Assembly (NCBI GenBank): GCA_958299035.1
Contig: CATQJL010000338.1
Coordinates: forward strand, 57,892-121,891
Direction of reading: 5' to 3'
Source of the DNA: Cylicocyclus nassatus
Taxonomy: Eukaryota > Nematoda > Chromadorea > Rhabditida > Strongylidae
Length of the DNA stretch: 64,000 nucleotides
Shown here: positions 1-10,700 of the stretch, piece after piece
Layout of the letters: each line of letters starts with the position of its first letter
How positions within the stretch are numbered: the stretch's first letter is position 1
Notes under the pieces: model-generated
The model's database searches: none
Told to the model about the DNA's origin: nothing
What the model saw: the letters and a program-made list of their open reading frames with translations, nothing else
Program-made: the position numbers and the translations under genes

Positions 1-3000
1 CAGCCTCTGCGAGGACACCGCTCTCGCCGTATTCCGTGGCGAGTTCAGCCTTTCGGGCGTTGATGCGCTCCTGCAGTTCGTTGGCTTTCTGCATCAGACG
101 GGACGCCTCTTGTGGGTCGAAGCCGTCCTCGCCCGCTTTTGACATTTGGTCTTGGAGGTCGCTGAGTTCCTTGCTGAACTCCTTCTCCACGGTGGCGTTC
201 AGAATAGCGTTCTTGAGGGTACTGCTGATAGTGTCGGCGAAGTCCGTGGCGTCAGCCTCCATATTGGCGAATGCGTCAACGGCGGAATCCTTCAAGTCCT
301 CCAAGGTGATGCCCGCAAATTGGTCTTTGAGCGTTTGGGCGACTTCCTCACCCGCCTCCCCGAGGCTGATAAGGGACTCCAAGGACTGCTTTATGTCCCC
401 GTCAAGCGACGACCAAAGGTAGGCGTTGTTCTCACGGAGCGACTTCAAGTCGTCGGCGGAAAGGTTCATAAGGTCGTCCCAATTCTTGACCGCCACGCCC
501 TGCTCTCTGAAGGCGCTTTGCCATTCTGAGTTCTGCAGTTTGTCGTTGAGTTTGTAGCCGACGGAATGCTCGTGCTTCTCCCTATATCCCGCCCTCTGCT
601 TGATAATCTCACGCTCGGCGTCCGCTTGTTTCTGCATCAGTTTAATCTGCTCGTCGGTCGCCTTTTTCGCCACGTCGCTTGTTCGGGCGTTCGCCGCTAT
701 TTCCGCCTGCTTGTCAGCCATCTCGCCATATATGGACGACATCTCACGATAACGGGCGATGGTTTCCTCAATGTCGCTGTTCTTTTTCTCCCTTTTGCTG
801 AACATTGAGGCGATTTTGGTGGCTACTTGTATCACGGCACTGATAACGGCAAGGATTACGGAAGCCTTCTCCACCGTGCTTACGCTCTCGGCAGTTCCCT
901 CCGCCGCCGCTTCCTCCGCCGCCAAGACCGCTTGGTTGTATTGCTGAATAGACCCTATGGCGTTTATCACGTCGGAGGATATGTCGGCGATGAGGCTCGC
1001 TATATTGCCCGCCAATCCGCCGATGGTGTCGCCGAGTTCACTGAACGCCGAGCGTGTGAGTTCCGCCCATTGCTTGGTCTTCTCAAGTTTCTCGTTCTGC
1101 TTCTCAATCTGTTTCTGTGTCTTGTTCGCCGTCTTCGCCTTCTTGTCCTCCAATTTCTGCAACTTCTCGGAGGCTTGGGTTTGCTTGGCGATAAGTTGCG
1201 CCCTCTCCCTTTCAAGTTTGTTGATTACGTCATTGCCCGCTCCCGATTCCTCGGCTTGCGCTATCTGCTCGCTGACATCCTCAATCTGACCTTGCAAGTA
1301 GTCAACCTTGACTTGTTGCTCGGCTATCTGAGTGTCGAAGATGTTCTGCGCTATGATTTGTTGCTCGTTCGCCTCCTTGTCAATCTCTAAAGCCTTCTCC
1401 CTTGCCACGTTAAGCGCCTTGAGGTTCTGTTCCCTTTGCACCTCAAGGCTCGCCACCGCCTTGTCGTTACCCTCAGCCTTTGCCGTTTCTATCTTTTTGT
1501 CAATGTCGGCAATCTCGGCGTTAAGGACTTTTGAGAACTCCCCTATCTGCTCCCGTAGCACGTCAAAGCCTTGCCCGGCGTACGTTCCGACAATCTTGTT
1601 GAGGTCGTTCTCTACGCCCCGCTGTTCTTTGTACTCAGTCTCGTCGAACGTGTAGGATTTCAGAAGGTCGTCGCCCTTTCGCTTGTATTCTTTCAGCGCT
1701 TTCTGCATTTCGGCGGAATCGTCGGTGAAACCCGCCTCAATGAGTTTTGCGTACTCCTCCGCCCAGTCCTTGTCCATCTGTTTCTTTTTGTCGGTGTACG
1801 TGCCGTAGGATTGGACGAGTTCCTTCTGTCGGTTCTCAACCTCCTTGAGGTACTTGATGTTCTGCTGTTGCGCCTTTTGGTCGAACTCACGCCCCTTCAT
1901 TTCGATAAGACCGCCCGTGGTCGTGCCGTCCTCGTTCTTTGTCCCGTTGTAGAGTTCCGTGGTCTTCTTCTTCAGTTTCTCCTTGTCGGACTTGTTGAGG
2001 TCAGTGCGCTTGTCTATGGCTTTGAGTTGCTTGTCCCTCTGCCTTTCAAGGTCTTCTATCGCCTGCTTGCGCTCAATCTCAAGGATTTCCTCCTCAAGGC
2101 GTTTCTTTTCCTTGAGCGATTTCGTTTCGCCCATCTGAAACTGCAAAGCCGATTTTTTGAGGTTCTCCTCCATTCGGCGGAGTTTGAATAGTTCCTCCTC
2201 TATCTTCAACTCCTCCTCCTTGGTCTTCTTTGCGCTGTCCTTGGTCTTGTCGCCGTAGTTCTCGCCCGTGGCTTTCTTATACTCGTCCGCCGCGTCCTTC
2301 CTTTTCTTTTCCTGCTCCTCAATAAGTTTGAGGTCATTGTCCGAGAACTTGCCGCTCTTCACCTTGTCGTGGAGTTTCTTCAGTTCCTTGTCAGCCTCAC
2401 GGATGCGCTTGGTTATCTCGTTGATGTCGTGCTTCTGTCGGTACTCGTCCGCCATTTTGTCAAGAAGAGCCATATTCTCCTCAAACTTCCTATCGGCTTC
2501 GTAAAGACGCAGTTCCGGGTCCTCCTCACGCATTTTGTCCGCAATCACTGACTTTGTGCGCTCCGCCGCCGCTGATTTAAGACCGCCGACGACCTCACGA
2601 AATGCCTCGTTGTCGTACATTTCAAACTTTTCACCGAGAAACTCGGCGGTGTTGTCCTCTGTCATTTGCAACATATTGGTCAGTGCCTCTATCTGCTTTT
2701 CGGTCATACCCGCCGACATTTTCTCCATAAGACCCTCCCATCGCTTGGAATATTCGATGCCCTCAATGTTCATAGTGTCGTTGAAGTTGTCGGTCATTTG
2801 GTCGAAGTCGTCTTGTGTGAGTTCGACCGCTCCCGATTTCACGGCGTTGAACATCGCCTCCATCGCCGCCATTCCGTCCGACAGCGTTTGCACCGCCTCC
2901 TTGTATTTCTGAACGTCCTCCTCGTTGGTAAGGTCTAAATCGTCTATGACTTTGTCTTGAAAGCGAGCCTTCGCCTCCGCTATGGTGTTCGACCTTGCGG

Positions 3001-5347
3001 TCTCTATTCCTTGCTCGCCCTCCTCTTTCAGAGTCTCCACCGTCTTCGCCTTGTTTGCGAGGTCTATCTGTTTTGCGAGGGTGGCGTACGTTTCGGCGAG
3101 GTTCTCAACCTTCAACTGCTCCTCGGTCAGGCTGATATTGTACCTCGTCGCCATCGCTATGAGTTCGTTCTTTGCGGCGGTGAGTTTCTTTTGGCTCGCC
3201 TCGCTTTCGTCGGCTGACTCGGCGGCTTGCTTGTAGGTGTCGCAGAGTTTCTCCAATTCCACCTTCTCCTTGTTCGCCGCTATGGTGTTCTCGGTCATAA
3301 CCTCGTTCACACGGGCGGTTGCGTCCCTAAATTCCTTGTTCCGCTCAATCAGCGACATTACCCACGCACCAACCGCCGCCAATCCCAAAGCCACGGCGAC
3401 ATAGGGACACGCCGCCAACGCCGCATTGTAGATAATCTGAGCCTTTGTGAGCAACGCCGTCTTGACCGCCGACCAAGTCATTACAGACCCATGGGCAGTT
3501 TCCGCCACGGTGCTTGATATGGTCACGCCCATAGTCTTAGCCTTCGCCGCCGCAAGCGCCTCCTCGTTGGCTATCGCAACCATCTCGGCGAGTTTGGTGT
3601 AGCCATAGGCGGCGGCGACACCGAGAATTACGGGAATGAGTTTCGTCCAATTCTCAACAAGCGTGGCGGTGACGTTTGTCATTGCGGCGAAGTACCCCTC
3701 AAGTTTCTCGCCGATGCTGTTGTAAATCTCTGCCCAAGCGTCCTCAAGTTTCGCCATCTGACCTTGAAGGGTCTTCGAACCCGCCTCGGACATTCCGTAG
3801 AACTTGCCGCCCTCCTGCGTCGCCGACAGAAAGGCATCCTGCAACATTTCAGCAGAAATAGCACCCTTCGACATTTCGTCCTTCAACTGACCGATGCTCT
3901 TTCCCGTCTTTCGGGACATTTCCTCCAAGGGGTTGAAGCCTTGGTTAATCATTTGCCAAATTCTGTTACCGCAGAGGCTTTTTATCCCCTGCCTCTCCAA
4001 GTTTCCAAGGAGTTCAGCATACATTTTCACCCTCGGCGATGCGGTGGGGTGTCGGATACTCGTGGGCGGATTATATTTATTCACCGCCTATGCGTTACAT
4101 TGTCCGTGAGCCTTGCGCAATCTCACGGCTTAACTCGGTATTGTCTTGTCGCCGATTATGGGAAAATTACCCATAATTCCCCATAATTACCGACGATTTA
4201 GAGTTTCACCGATTTTACCCGATGATAATACCGCCTATTCCTAAGCGGCACGACACAATTCTATCAAGTCCTGACCCATCAGTTTGCCCGCCGCCGAGGC
4301 TTGCGAGAACGCCAACGCCAAGGAGGAGAACTTAGCACCCTCACCGCCCGAAATATCGGATATAGCCTTGATGTATTCCACTGATTTCTTAGCGTCCAAG
4401 CCGAAGGAGACCATTGTCTTCTCGGCGTTCGCCATATCGGACATCGCCAAAGGGGTGACGAGTGCGAGTTGCTTCAAGTCTTTCATAATGGACGACGCAC
4501 CCTTAGAGCCGAGAAGTGTCCCAAGGTCAGTCTCTATTTTCTGATTTTCCGCACGGATTTGCCTTGCGGTTTCGACAAGACCCACAAGACCCGCGCCAAG
4601 TCCGACCTTCGTAAATATGGTCGTGGCGGTGTTTTGGAACGATTGGAACGATTTTTTCATTTCCTCGTTCTTCTGGATTACGGCTGCCGTCATCATCTCA
4701 TAGCGCCGCTTGGTTTGGTCAAGCGTCATCTGCATCTGTGTCTGCGCCCTTGTGTTTTCCGCAAGGTTCGCCTTCTCCTTGTCCATAGCCTTCTGAGCCT
4801 CCGCCATTTTGTCGGTCTTGGCTTTGATTTTGTCGTTCACGCCCGCCATTTTCGGCTCAAGTTCGGTGAGTCTGTCCTTCAGTTCCTTGATTTTTGCCTC
4901 TGCATCCGACACCGCCTCCGAATCCCCGTCCATCAGGTCTTTCAGTTGCTCCCATTGGCTGAGTTCAAGTTTAATCTCGTCGAACTCGGCGACCTGCGCC
5001 GTAAGTTCCTCCAAGCCGTCCTTGGCGCTGTCGTAGTTCTCTTGAAGTCCCGCTATGATTTCGTTGTTCGCCTCCACCGTGGCGTTCAGTTGCCCGACGG
5101 CGAACTCCGCCTTCTCTATCGCCTCGGAAAGGTCGCCCGCCGTGATATTCGCCCAACGCTCCACCTCGTCGGCGTTCTCCGCCACGCTCTTACGTGCCTC
5201 CGTCAACTCGTCCTGAAGCCGTTGCATTTCCCCGACGGAACCATCCCCGGACTCCATCATCCTTTGCAACTCAGCCGTCAGACGTGCGACCTCCTCCTGC
5301 GCCTTGACAAGCGCCGAGTAGTCTATCGGTATCTTTATCTCTTGCAT
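1..5347 (-). CDS. Tail tape measure protein, split by a group I intron, 3' end beyond window
   Basis: Sets tail length and lies in the tail lumen. Exon 1 (5347 to about 4263) gives a long N-terminal coiled coil, a hydrophobic stretch near residues 243-263 and the tape-measure start that reaches GKLMGQDL. Reading then meets an in-frame TAG at 4241-4243. The typical continuation QMINQGFNPLEE resumes at about 3955 and runs open to base 1 with coiled coils rich in K, E and Q and a hydrophobic Ala-rich stretch. Removing about 306 nt (3957-4262) joins the two parts in frame and restores the family's usual GQDL-x-QMIN spacing. Total length exceeds 1,650 residues. A TAnnTTTG box lies about 40 nt upstream of the start. 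The role is sure from the family pattern; the exact splice sites are inferred. Confidence 0.9.
3957..4262 (-). ncRNA. Group I self-splicing intron in the tape measure gene
   Basis: Read on the minus strand it shows the conserved core in order. P segment AAAATCGGTGAAACTC lies near 4222-4205 and Q segment GACAATACCGAGTTAAGCC lies near 4150-4130; together they form P4 (CGGT/ACCG) and P5 (TCGTCG/CGGCGA), with a P5a hairpin AATTATGGG/CCCATAAT. P6 is CCGTGAG/CTCACGG. P7 is GCATA (in TGTAACGCATAG) with TATGC (in AAAATGTATGCTG). P9 is CTCC..GGAG. The Q motif closely resembles that of cyanobacterial tRNA-Leu introns. The last intron base is proposed as G at 3957 and the 5' site after U at 4263. A second P1 option splices after GTGCCGCT at 4244. 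There is no homing endonuclease ORF inside. Confidence 0.88.
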
Positions 5348-5424
5348 CTGATTTCTTTAAAATGTTAAACAATACGGGGCAAATATAGCGATTTTGGCGG
5401 AATTAGGGGGCGTTTGCGGACAAT

Positions 5425-5457
5425 AAAAAAGGACGGCACGTTTCACAACGCCCGTCC
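5425..5457 (-). terminator. Rho-independent terminator
   Basis: GGACGG at 5431-5436 pairs with CCGTCC at 5452-5457, and on the minus strand the stem is followed by six T. It ends the short minus operon 6413-5546 before the tape measure gene. Confidence 0.75.
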
Positions 5458-5545
5458 GAAAAACAACAAAAATAAACAAATGAGTGGTTTGCTCTCAGTT
5501 TGCAAAGATATGAAATATTTTCGACTTGCAAAATATTTCAGCCTT

Positions 5546-5803
5546 TCAGCCTTTCAGCCTTTCGACATCGGCATCGGCAAGCATCGGAAGACCCCACTCG
5601 CCCATTTGCTTGTTCAACGCCTCCAAGTTCGGAAGGTAGAAGTACGGCAAATGCGCCGACGCATACCACGGGCGGTCGTGGTTATAAGATACCATAAAGC
5701 GACTAAACAAGTGGTCGTAAGACACACGCACCTCGCCGTGGTCTTTGCTTTTTGCCCTTATTATGGGGCGTTTTTCGCCGTCTATCAAAGTCCAATTATT
5801 CAT
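5546..5803 (-). CDS. Small hypothetical protein (85 aa)
   Basis: No family recognised. The protein is rich in Tyr, Trp and His in its middle (SYNHDRPWYASAHLPYFYLP) and looks like a compact globular protein. It is the last gene of a three-gene minus operon. Its 3' end lies in a tandem repeat GGCTGAAA x3 that encodes the last residues and the stop. The start follows an A/T-rich leader with no Shine-Dalgarno site. Confidence 0.7.
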   Translation of the reverse strand: MNNWTLIDGEKRPIIRAKSKDHGEVRVSYDHLFSRFMVSYNHDRPWYASAHLPYFYLPNLEALNKQMGEWGLPMLADADVERLKG

Positions 5804-5901
5804 TTTTTTATTTTTTATTTGTTTTTAAGTCGAAACGCCCGAGGTTTGCCGTTGTCGGGATAAATGCCTCGGGCGGTATGTTTTCAAGCCTTAAAACGGC
5901 T

Positions 5902-6126
5902 TTATTTTGCGATTGGAGTCTTGTGTGAAGTCCAATACACGTACGCCCAGCCCTTTGTGGTCGTAAAAAACATATTGCCGTCGTTGTCAAAGCCAGACTT
6001 GGCAATAATATTTTTTGATTGCGCCCTTTGGCACAAATTGTGCCAAAGGGCGGCGGTAGCGTCCTTCTTGACGATAACGCCCAACTCAAAGGGCTCGTTT
6101 GTGTTGTGTTTAATAACTTGTGCCAT
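5902..6126 (-). CDS. Small hypothetical protein (74 aa)
   Basis: No family recognised. It has a Trp-containing C-terminal half (TTKGWAYVYWTSHK). The start at 6126 follows a GTTCAACCCC..TATAATT leader that is nearly identical to the leader of the next upstream gene at 6413, which supports the start and joint regulation. Confidence 0.7.
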   Translation of the reverse strand: MAQVIKHNTNEPFELGVIVKKDATAALWHNLCQRAQSKNIIAKSGFDNDGNMFFTTTKGWAYVYWTSHKTPIAK

Positions 6127-6161
6127 AATTATAGGGTTTTAGGGGTTCAACATAATAGAAA

Positions 6162-6413
6162 TTAAAAATACAAATTGTATTTTTTCAGAAGAAGGGGATG
6201 GCAGTCGCCCAAACGTCCCAACGCCTGCAACTTTTTAAGGCTTGCCTCCAAACGTCTGATAGCCAACTCCTCGGTTGTGTCAAGGTTCAAGACGTTAGTC
6301 TCCTCGCCGTCTGACAAAACGGCTATACTACCGAAACGATTGGTATAAACTCGGCTGATTTCTACAACCTCATATCCGTTTGATGTGTTCAAATTCTGCT
6401 CAAATGCCTTCAT
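6162..6413 (-). CDS. Small hypothetical protein (83 aa)
   Basis: No family recognised. It is predicted beta-strand at the N-terminus and helical at the C-terminus (TEELAIRRLEASLKKLQAL). It is first in the minus operon leaving the 6.4-6.7 kb divergent promoter region, with the same GTTCAACCCC leader as its neighbour. Confidence 0.7.
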   Translation of the reverse strand: MKAFEQNLNTSNGYEVVEISRVYTNRFGSIAVLSDGEETNVLNLDTTEELAIRRLEASLKKLQALGRLGDCHPLLLKKYNLYF

Positions 6414-6639
6414 AATTATAGGGTTTTAAGGGGTTCAACATAATAGAAACTTCGTTTGTTTGTTGTTTCTATCTACTTAAACGAAAAACCGCATTAAATG
6501 TTTCATTCTTTTTATAACTTTTTACAAAATATTTTGCAACTTGCTGAAATACATATATTTACAACAAAATAAAATTTAATAAAAATTATACTATATTTTT
6601 CTGTAACTTGCAAAGTGTTAAAATCTGTTAAGAAATGTT

Positions 6640-6742
6640 AAAACACTTGCACACGTCAAAAACTTGAATTATCTTTGCAATATCAAAACAAACAGATAGA
6701 AGGTTTTGATATTGAAGTTTAACCCTTTTAATATTATTAGTT
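6640..6742 (+). promoter_or_regulatory. Class A phage promoter with hairpin leader
   Basis: The promoter core CTTGAATTATCTTTGCAATATC lies at 6663-6684, with a TATCTTTG -7 box typical of Bacteroidetes. Immediately downstream CAATATCAAAAC (6678-6689) and GTTTTGATATTG (6703-6714) form a perfect 12-bp inverted repeat, followed by the common leader AAGTTTAACCC before the start codon at 6743. The rest of 6414-6640 is AT-rich with no gene seen. Confidence 0.8.
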
Positions 6743-7105
6743 ATGGCAACAACAAAAACAAACAACGGATGGGCAGAGTCAAATGTTTTCGCCCATCTTA
6801 TGCAGAAAACATACAATTTCAGCAAGTCAGAGGCGTGGTCGTACGCTTGGCTTATTCGCAGAGTCCGCAAGGCTTTGGCAAGCGGGGTAACAGAATTTTA
6901 CTACCGCAAGAAGGACGGCACAATCCGCAAGGCTATCGGCACGACCAAGGCAGACCTTATCGCCGAGACCTTGGTTGGCAACAACCGAAACGACAGCCTC
7001 AAGGTGCTGACCTACTTCGACATCGAAAAGAACGGGTGGCGCTCTTGTCAGTTGCAGGCACTCCTCAAACCCGAGGAGGCACTCGCCGGACTCGCAAACG
7101 CATAG
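6743..7105 (+). CDS. WYL_2/DUF2693 family small protein (120 aa)
   Basis: The central FYYRKKDGTIRKAIGT motif and the C-terminal LTYFDIEKNGWRSCQ motif are the hallmarks of the DUF2693 (WYL_2, Sm-like SH3 fold) family common in Bacteroidales phages and mobile elements. The molecular role is not known; the WYL-like fold suggests nucleic-acid or ligand binding. It is a single-gene unit with a strong class A promoter and a terminator at 7141-7166, so it is probably expressed early and strongly. Confidence 0.75.
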   Translation: MATTKTNNGWAESNVFAHLMQKTYNFSKSEAWSYAWLIRRVRKALASGVTEFYYRKKDGTIRKAIGTTKADLIAETLVGNNRNDSLKVLTYFDIEKNGWRSCQLQALLKPEEALAGLANA

Positions 7106-7140
7106 CCGAGGCAAGCAATCAGCAACCCGACAACATACAA

Positions 7141-7167
7141 GACGGCTCATTTCAGCCGTCTTTTTTA
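7141..7167 (+). terminator. Rho-independent terminator
   Basis: GACGGCT/AGCCGTC stem (7141-7147 with 7154-7160) followed by six T; it closes the gene ending at 7105. Confidence 0.9.
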
Positions 7168-7175
7168 ATGCCGTT

Positions 7176-7214
7176 AATATTTGGACTTAACGGCATTTAT
7201 TGTTTATCTTTGCC
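7176..7214 (+). promoter_or_regulatory. Bacteroidetes-type promoter
   Basis: A TTTG box, about 20 nt and then TATCTTTG (7205-7212), upstream of the Dit-like gene. The spacing matches the TTTG-N19/21-TAnnTTTG consensus. It lacks the TTGAAT/TATCAAA flanks of the small-gene promoters, consistent with a different (late) class. Confidence 0.65.
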
Positions 7215-7264
7215 CCTAAAACCGCCCGAAAACGGCGTTAAATCCAATTAAAAAGATTAAGGCA

Positions 7265-7786
7265 ATGAAGGGACAACTTTATATAAAACACGAAACCGAG
7301 ACGGCGTGGTCTGACGCTTTCAGCCGTTTCGGTGTGATAATGGGGGACGGGTTCGTTGAGTCTTTGGACGGCGTACCGCCCCTCAAGGACTTTGTGACGT
7401 TCACAACAAGGGTGACGGCGGGACGTGACATCCGCCCCGTTCCCGTGATTGACGCACGGGACGTGACCCTTAACTTCGTGATTTTCGGCAGTTCGGACAC
7501 GGACTACAGAAACAAGAAGGCGGAGTTCGTCAGGTTTCTGACCACGAACCCCGAGGTCGCCCTCAAAGTTCCGTCCGCCTTGGGCGACAACTTCGCCGCC
7601 CATCTGATTTACACGGGCAAGAACGTGGCGTACGGCGAGGCGTTCAATCGTTGCCGTGGAACTATATCCGCAAAGTTCACCGAGCCTGACCCGACGAACC
7701 GAGGGGGACAGACCAAGACCCAAGCCGTGCTGACGGCCGAGAAGAACGCCATCCTATTCGGCGACGGCGCTTTCCTCATTCCTTAG
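7265..7786 (+). CDS. Distal tail (Dit)-like protein (173 aa)
   Basis: Size, position next to the tape measure and hub genes, and the pattern DVTLNFVIFGSSDTDYRNKKAEFVRFL followed by a compact beta-rich C-terminus ending in an EPDPTNR-type turn fit Dit-like proteins of siphoviruses that join tail tube and baseplate. That is an inference from context and fold pattern, not from a diagnostic motif. Its stop overlaps the stop of the convergent hub gene (TTAG at 7783-7786), so there is no room for a terminator between them. Confidence 0.55.
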   Translation: MKGQLYIKHETETAWSDAFSRFGVIMGDGFVESLDGVPPLKDFVTFTTRVTAGRDIRPVPVIDARDVTLNFVIFGSSDTDYRNKKAEFVRFLTTNPEVALKVPSALGDNFAAHLIYTGKNVAYGEAFNRCRGTISAKFTEPDPTNRGGQTKTQAVLTAEKNAILFGDGAFLIP

Positions 7787-10700
7787 CCTTCCGTAAACCA
7801 CATACAACAGCCATAGGCGAGGCTGAACGTGTCGTAGTAGTGCCATTTGCCGTCGGGGGTTACCGAAACGCCCGTATTGCCCGTGACGCAGTAAAAGTGC
7901 ATTTCATAACTTGGGCAGTAATCCTTTGGAATAACAAGCGCCTTGTCGTTTTTGGTGGCGTTGTCTATCTTGCAAGCCATACTGACTATCGCCCCCCATT
8001 TCTGCAGGCTCACGCGGCTTTCCCCCACCGACAGCGTGACGCTCTGCAAGTCGAACATTGAGCGCAGACCGCACACAAGGCGGTTGTCCCGTGGGTACAA
8101 CTTGAAGAAGTTGTCTGCATCAATCGCCGATGTCATTCCGCCGTCCGCCAAGATGTTAGCCTTGTTTTGGTCAACGACGTGGAGCGTAAAGCCTCCGATT
8201 GTGCCGTCTATTGATAGTTTGATATATGGCGTAGACGTTGACAATATGCCAGAGATACTGCCAAACCTCGCCGTTATCGTGAGTTTCGGGCGTATCCTAC
8301 ATTCCGAGAAGGTGCGGTGGTAGGGATTGGAGATGATAAGATTGGTGTTTATCGCTTCAGATACCTCAAACGACCTTGACCCCCTCAGCGTCTTAAGCGA
8401 CAGATTAATAGTGTCCCACTTCCAATTTACCAAAGTGTACCACGTATCCGTATTCCCATTAATCGAACACTCCAACTCCATACGGGTGTCTATGGCGACG
8501 TTACACGCTATTATCTCGTAATCCTTTGAATGGACAAAGCCAAGTCTGCCCGTAAATCTCAGATTGAACGGAAATCGTCCCGCTAATGAAATAGCGCATT
8601 GCTTTTTCGTGTCCGCCTTGAATATCGTCTTTATAATGTCCGTTATCGTTTGGGTGTGGGTTTCGCTTCCCTTGTATCCGTTTATTGTCGTGCTTATGCT
8701 TTTAGCACCCCACGGCGTGTCGGGATAGTTCACGGGGGATAGTGCGTCGTTCTCCGTCACTATGCCTCGGTTCGATATTCTCACAAGACCCTTCGCCGTT
8801 CCGTTCACGTCCACGATATTGTCATCCACGATGTTCAGACATCCAAGGTTTGAGCCATAGCCCTTTTTCATAATCTTAATGGGCAAAGGGTCATACTTTG
8901 CGATGCGCTCAATCTCGGCGGTGTCAGTCTTGGACGGGTCTATTCCGCAGAAAAGCACGGGGAGGTCTTGCGCTCCCGAAAGTCCGCCGATATAATACGG
9001 CTCGCCCTTGCCGTTCACCTTTGCGCCGTCCTTGATAAAGATGGTCTCCGCCATAATAGCGTCACGGAAGTTTATGTTTCCGCCAATCTCGCCGTTCGCA
9101 ATGTCGAAGTATGTCTTGCCGTCGGGACTGACGATTTTGTCCGTGGTGATGCGGGCGGGCAGAATCTCGGTATAGCCGTACATCTGAACGAAAGACCGCT
9201 CGCCCTCCTCATTCGGTGAGTTCAGAAAGCCGAGCAAGAGGTAATGGTTGCCGTCCTTGGTGAGTTCCAACTTCTCGCTTGAGGTTATCAGAACCGCCTC
9301 GGCGTAAACCCCGCCGTTGCCCGTTTCGACGGGACACTCCAAGTAAACCATCTGCGCCTCGTCATTCTGCCAAGTGGTGTACGCCGTTCCCTGCCTCATC
9401 CTCCATATCTTGCGCTTCTTGTCAGTGCTCTCCTCCGTTGAGATTTCGGTAATGCCGATGCTCATGTGCTTTATGTAGAAGTACAAGTCGGGGTCTTCGA
9501 ACATTTTAAGGCGGAACACGCCCTCCTTGTTGTCGTAAAAGCACTGAGGGGCTCTTGTCGGCTTGAATTCGGGGTTGTCGGCGAACACGAACTGAAGGCT
9601 CTCGTCCCCGACTATCTGCTGCATCGTCTGCGTGGTCTTGATTTCCTTGCCGTAGTAGTTGTTTATCTGCTGCATTGTTTCGAAGACCTGTGCCATCGAG
9701 CGGTTGGCGTAGTTTATCGCCTGCTGTCTGTATTCCTCAATCTTGCTCTCCGCCGTGCGTCGGTTCAACTCCACGGTGTCGGTCAGTGCGCCTATCGCCC
9801 CCTTGGGGTCTGTCTTAGCCGACGCCTCCAAGGTCATCTCGCTCGGAATGTCAAGGGAGGACTCCGCCTTTATGACCCTCAGCACGTCCGACACGTCGCC
9901 GTTGCCGTAGTCCACCACTATCTGCTGACCCAAGGGCATAAACGTGTAGCGTGTGTCCCTCACGGCGTACCGCTCAAAGCGCACGGCGTTGCACCGCATC
10001 TGAAACTTCATATTCGACTGCACCAATTCCGCCAGGTACTTCGTCGCCGTCCTCTCCAAGTTGTCCTTGGCGTTGACAAATCCCATATCGCCGAAGTTGT
10101 AGCCAAAAAAGGTCACCTCGTCGCCGACTGACGGATGGAGGTATTGGTTCGGGGTGGTGAGCGCCCCGTTTTGGTCGGGGGTCAGATAGAAGTACGTATT
10201 CCCGTCCTTGTACTGAGGATGCGCCGACAAGGCATACTTGCGCCCGTTGAGGATACCGCCCGTCCAATACATTTCAAGGGTCTCGCCCGGCAGTACGTCG
10301 GTAAGGCTGTAATCATTCCAAAACGCACCCGATTTCGGGTTCGCCCCGTCGGTGGTCAGCGCAACGTAGTAGGTGTCGCCGAGGATTTTGCCGTTCTCGT
10401 CCACAAGGTGCTGTTTGCCGTCCTTTCCATTGACCAAGACGTCACGGATATAGAACTTCGAAGACGGATAAACATCATCGAAATACAAGCCTTTGGGATA
10501 GACACGGCTCTTGTCCGTCTGTTTCGGGCGGTACACCACGCCGTCGGGGAGGTAAAAGCCGTCCTCCAAGTTGCCAAGCAACTGCGGATGTTTCAGAATG
10601 TCCAAATCCATAAACCCCTCGGGGTACTTGGCGGAACTGAGGGGCAGACGGCGCTTTACCGCCGAGTTGGTAATCTCTGAAACCATCTGCTGGGTTATGT

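Noticed and set aside
3957..4262. Insertion sequence or decay of the tape measure gene
   Set aside because: The insert has a complete group I core, no terminal repeats or target duplication, and its removal restores the frame exactly.
566..5368. Long plus-strand frames opposite the tape measure gene (for example 1571-2191, 4469-5368)
   Set aside because: They are antisense frames of a coiled-coil gene with strong codon bias; residue composition is Leu/Arg/Val-rich nonsense and there are no leaders.
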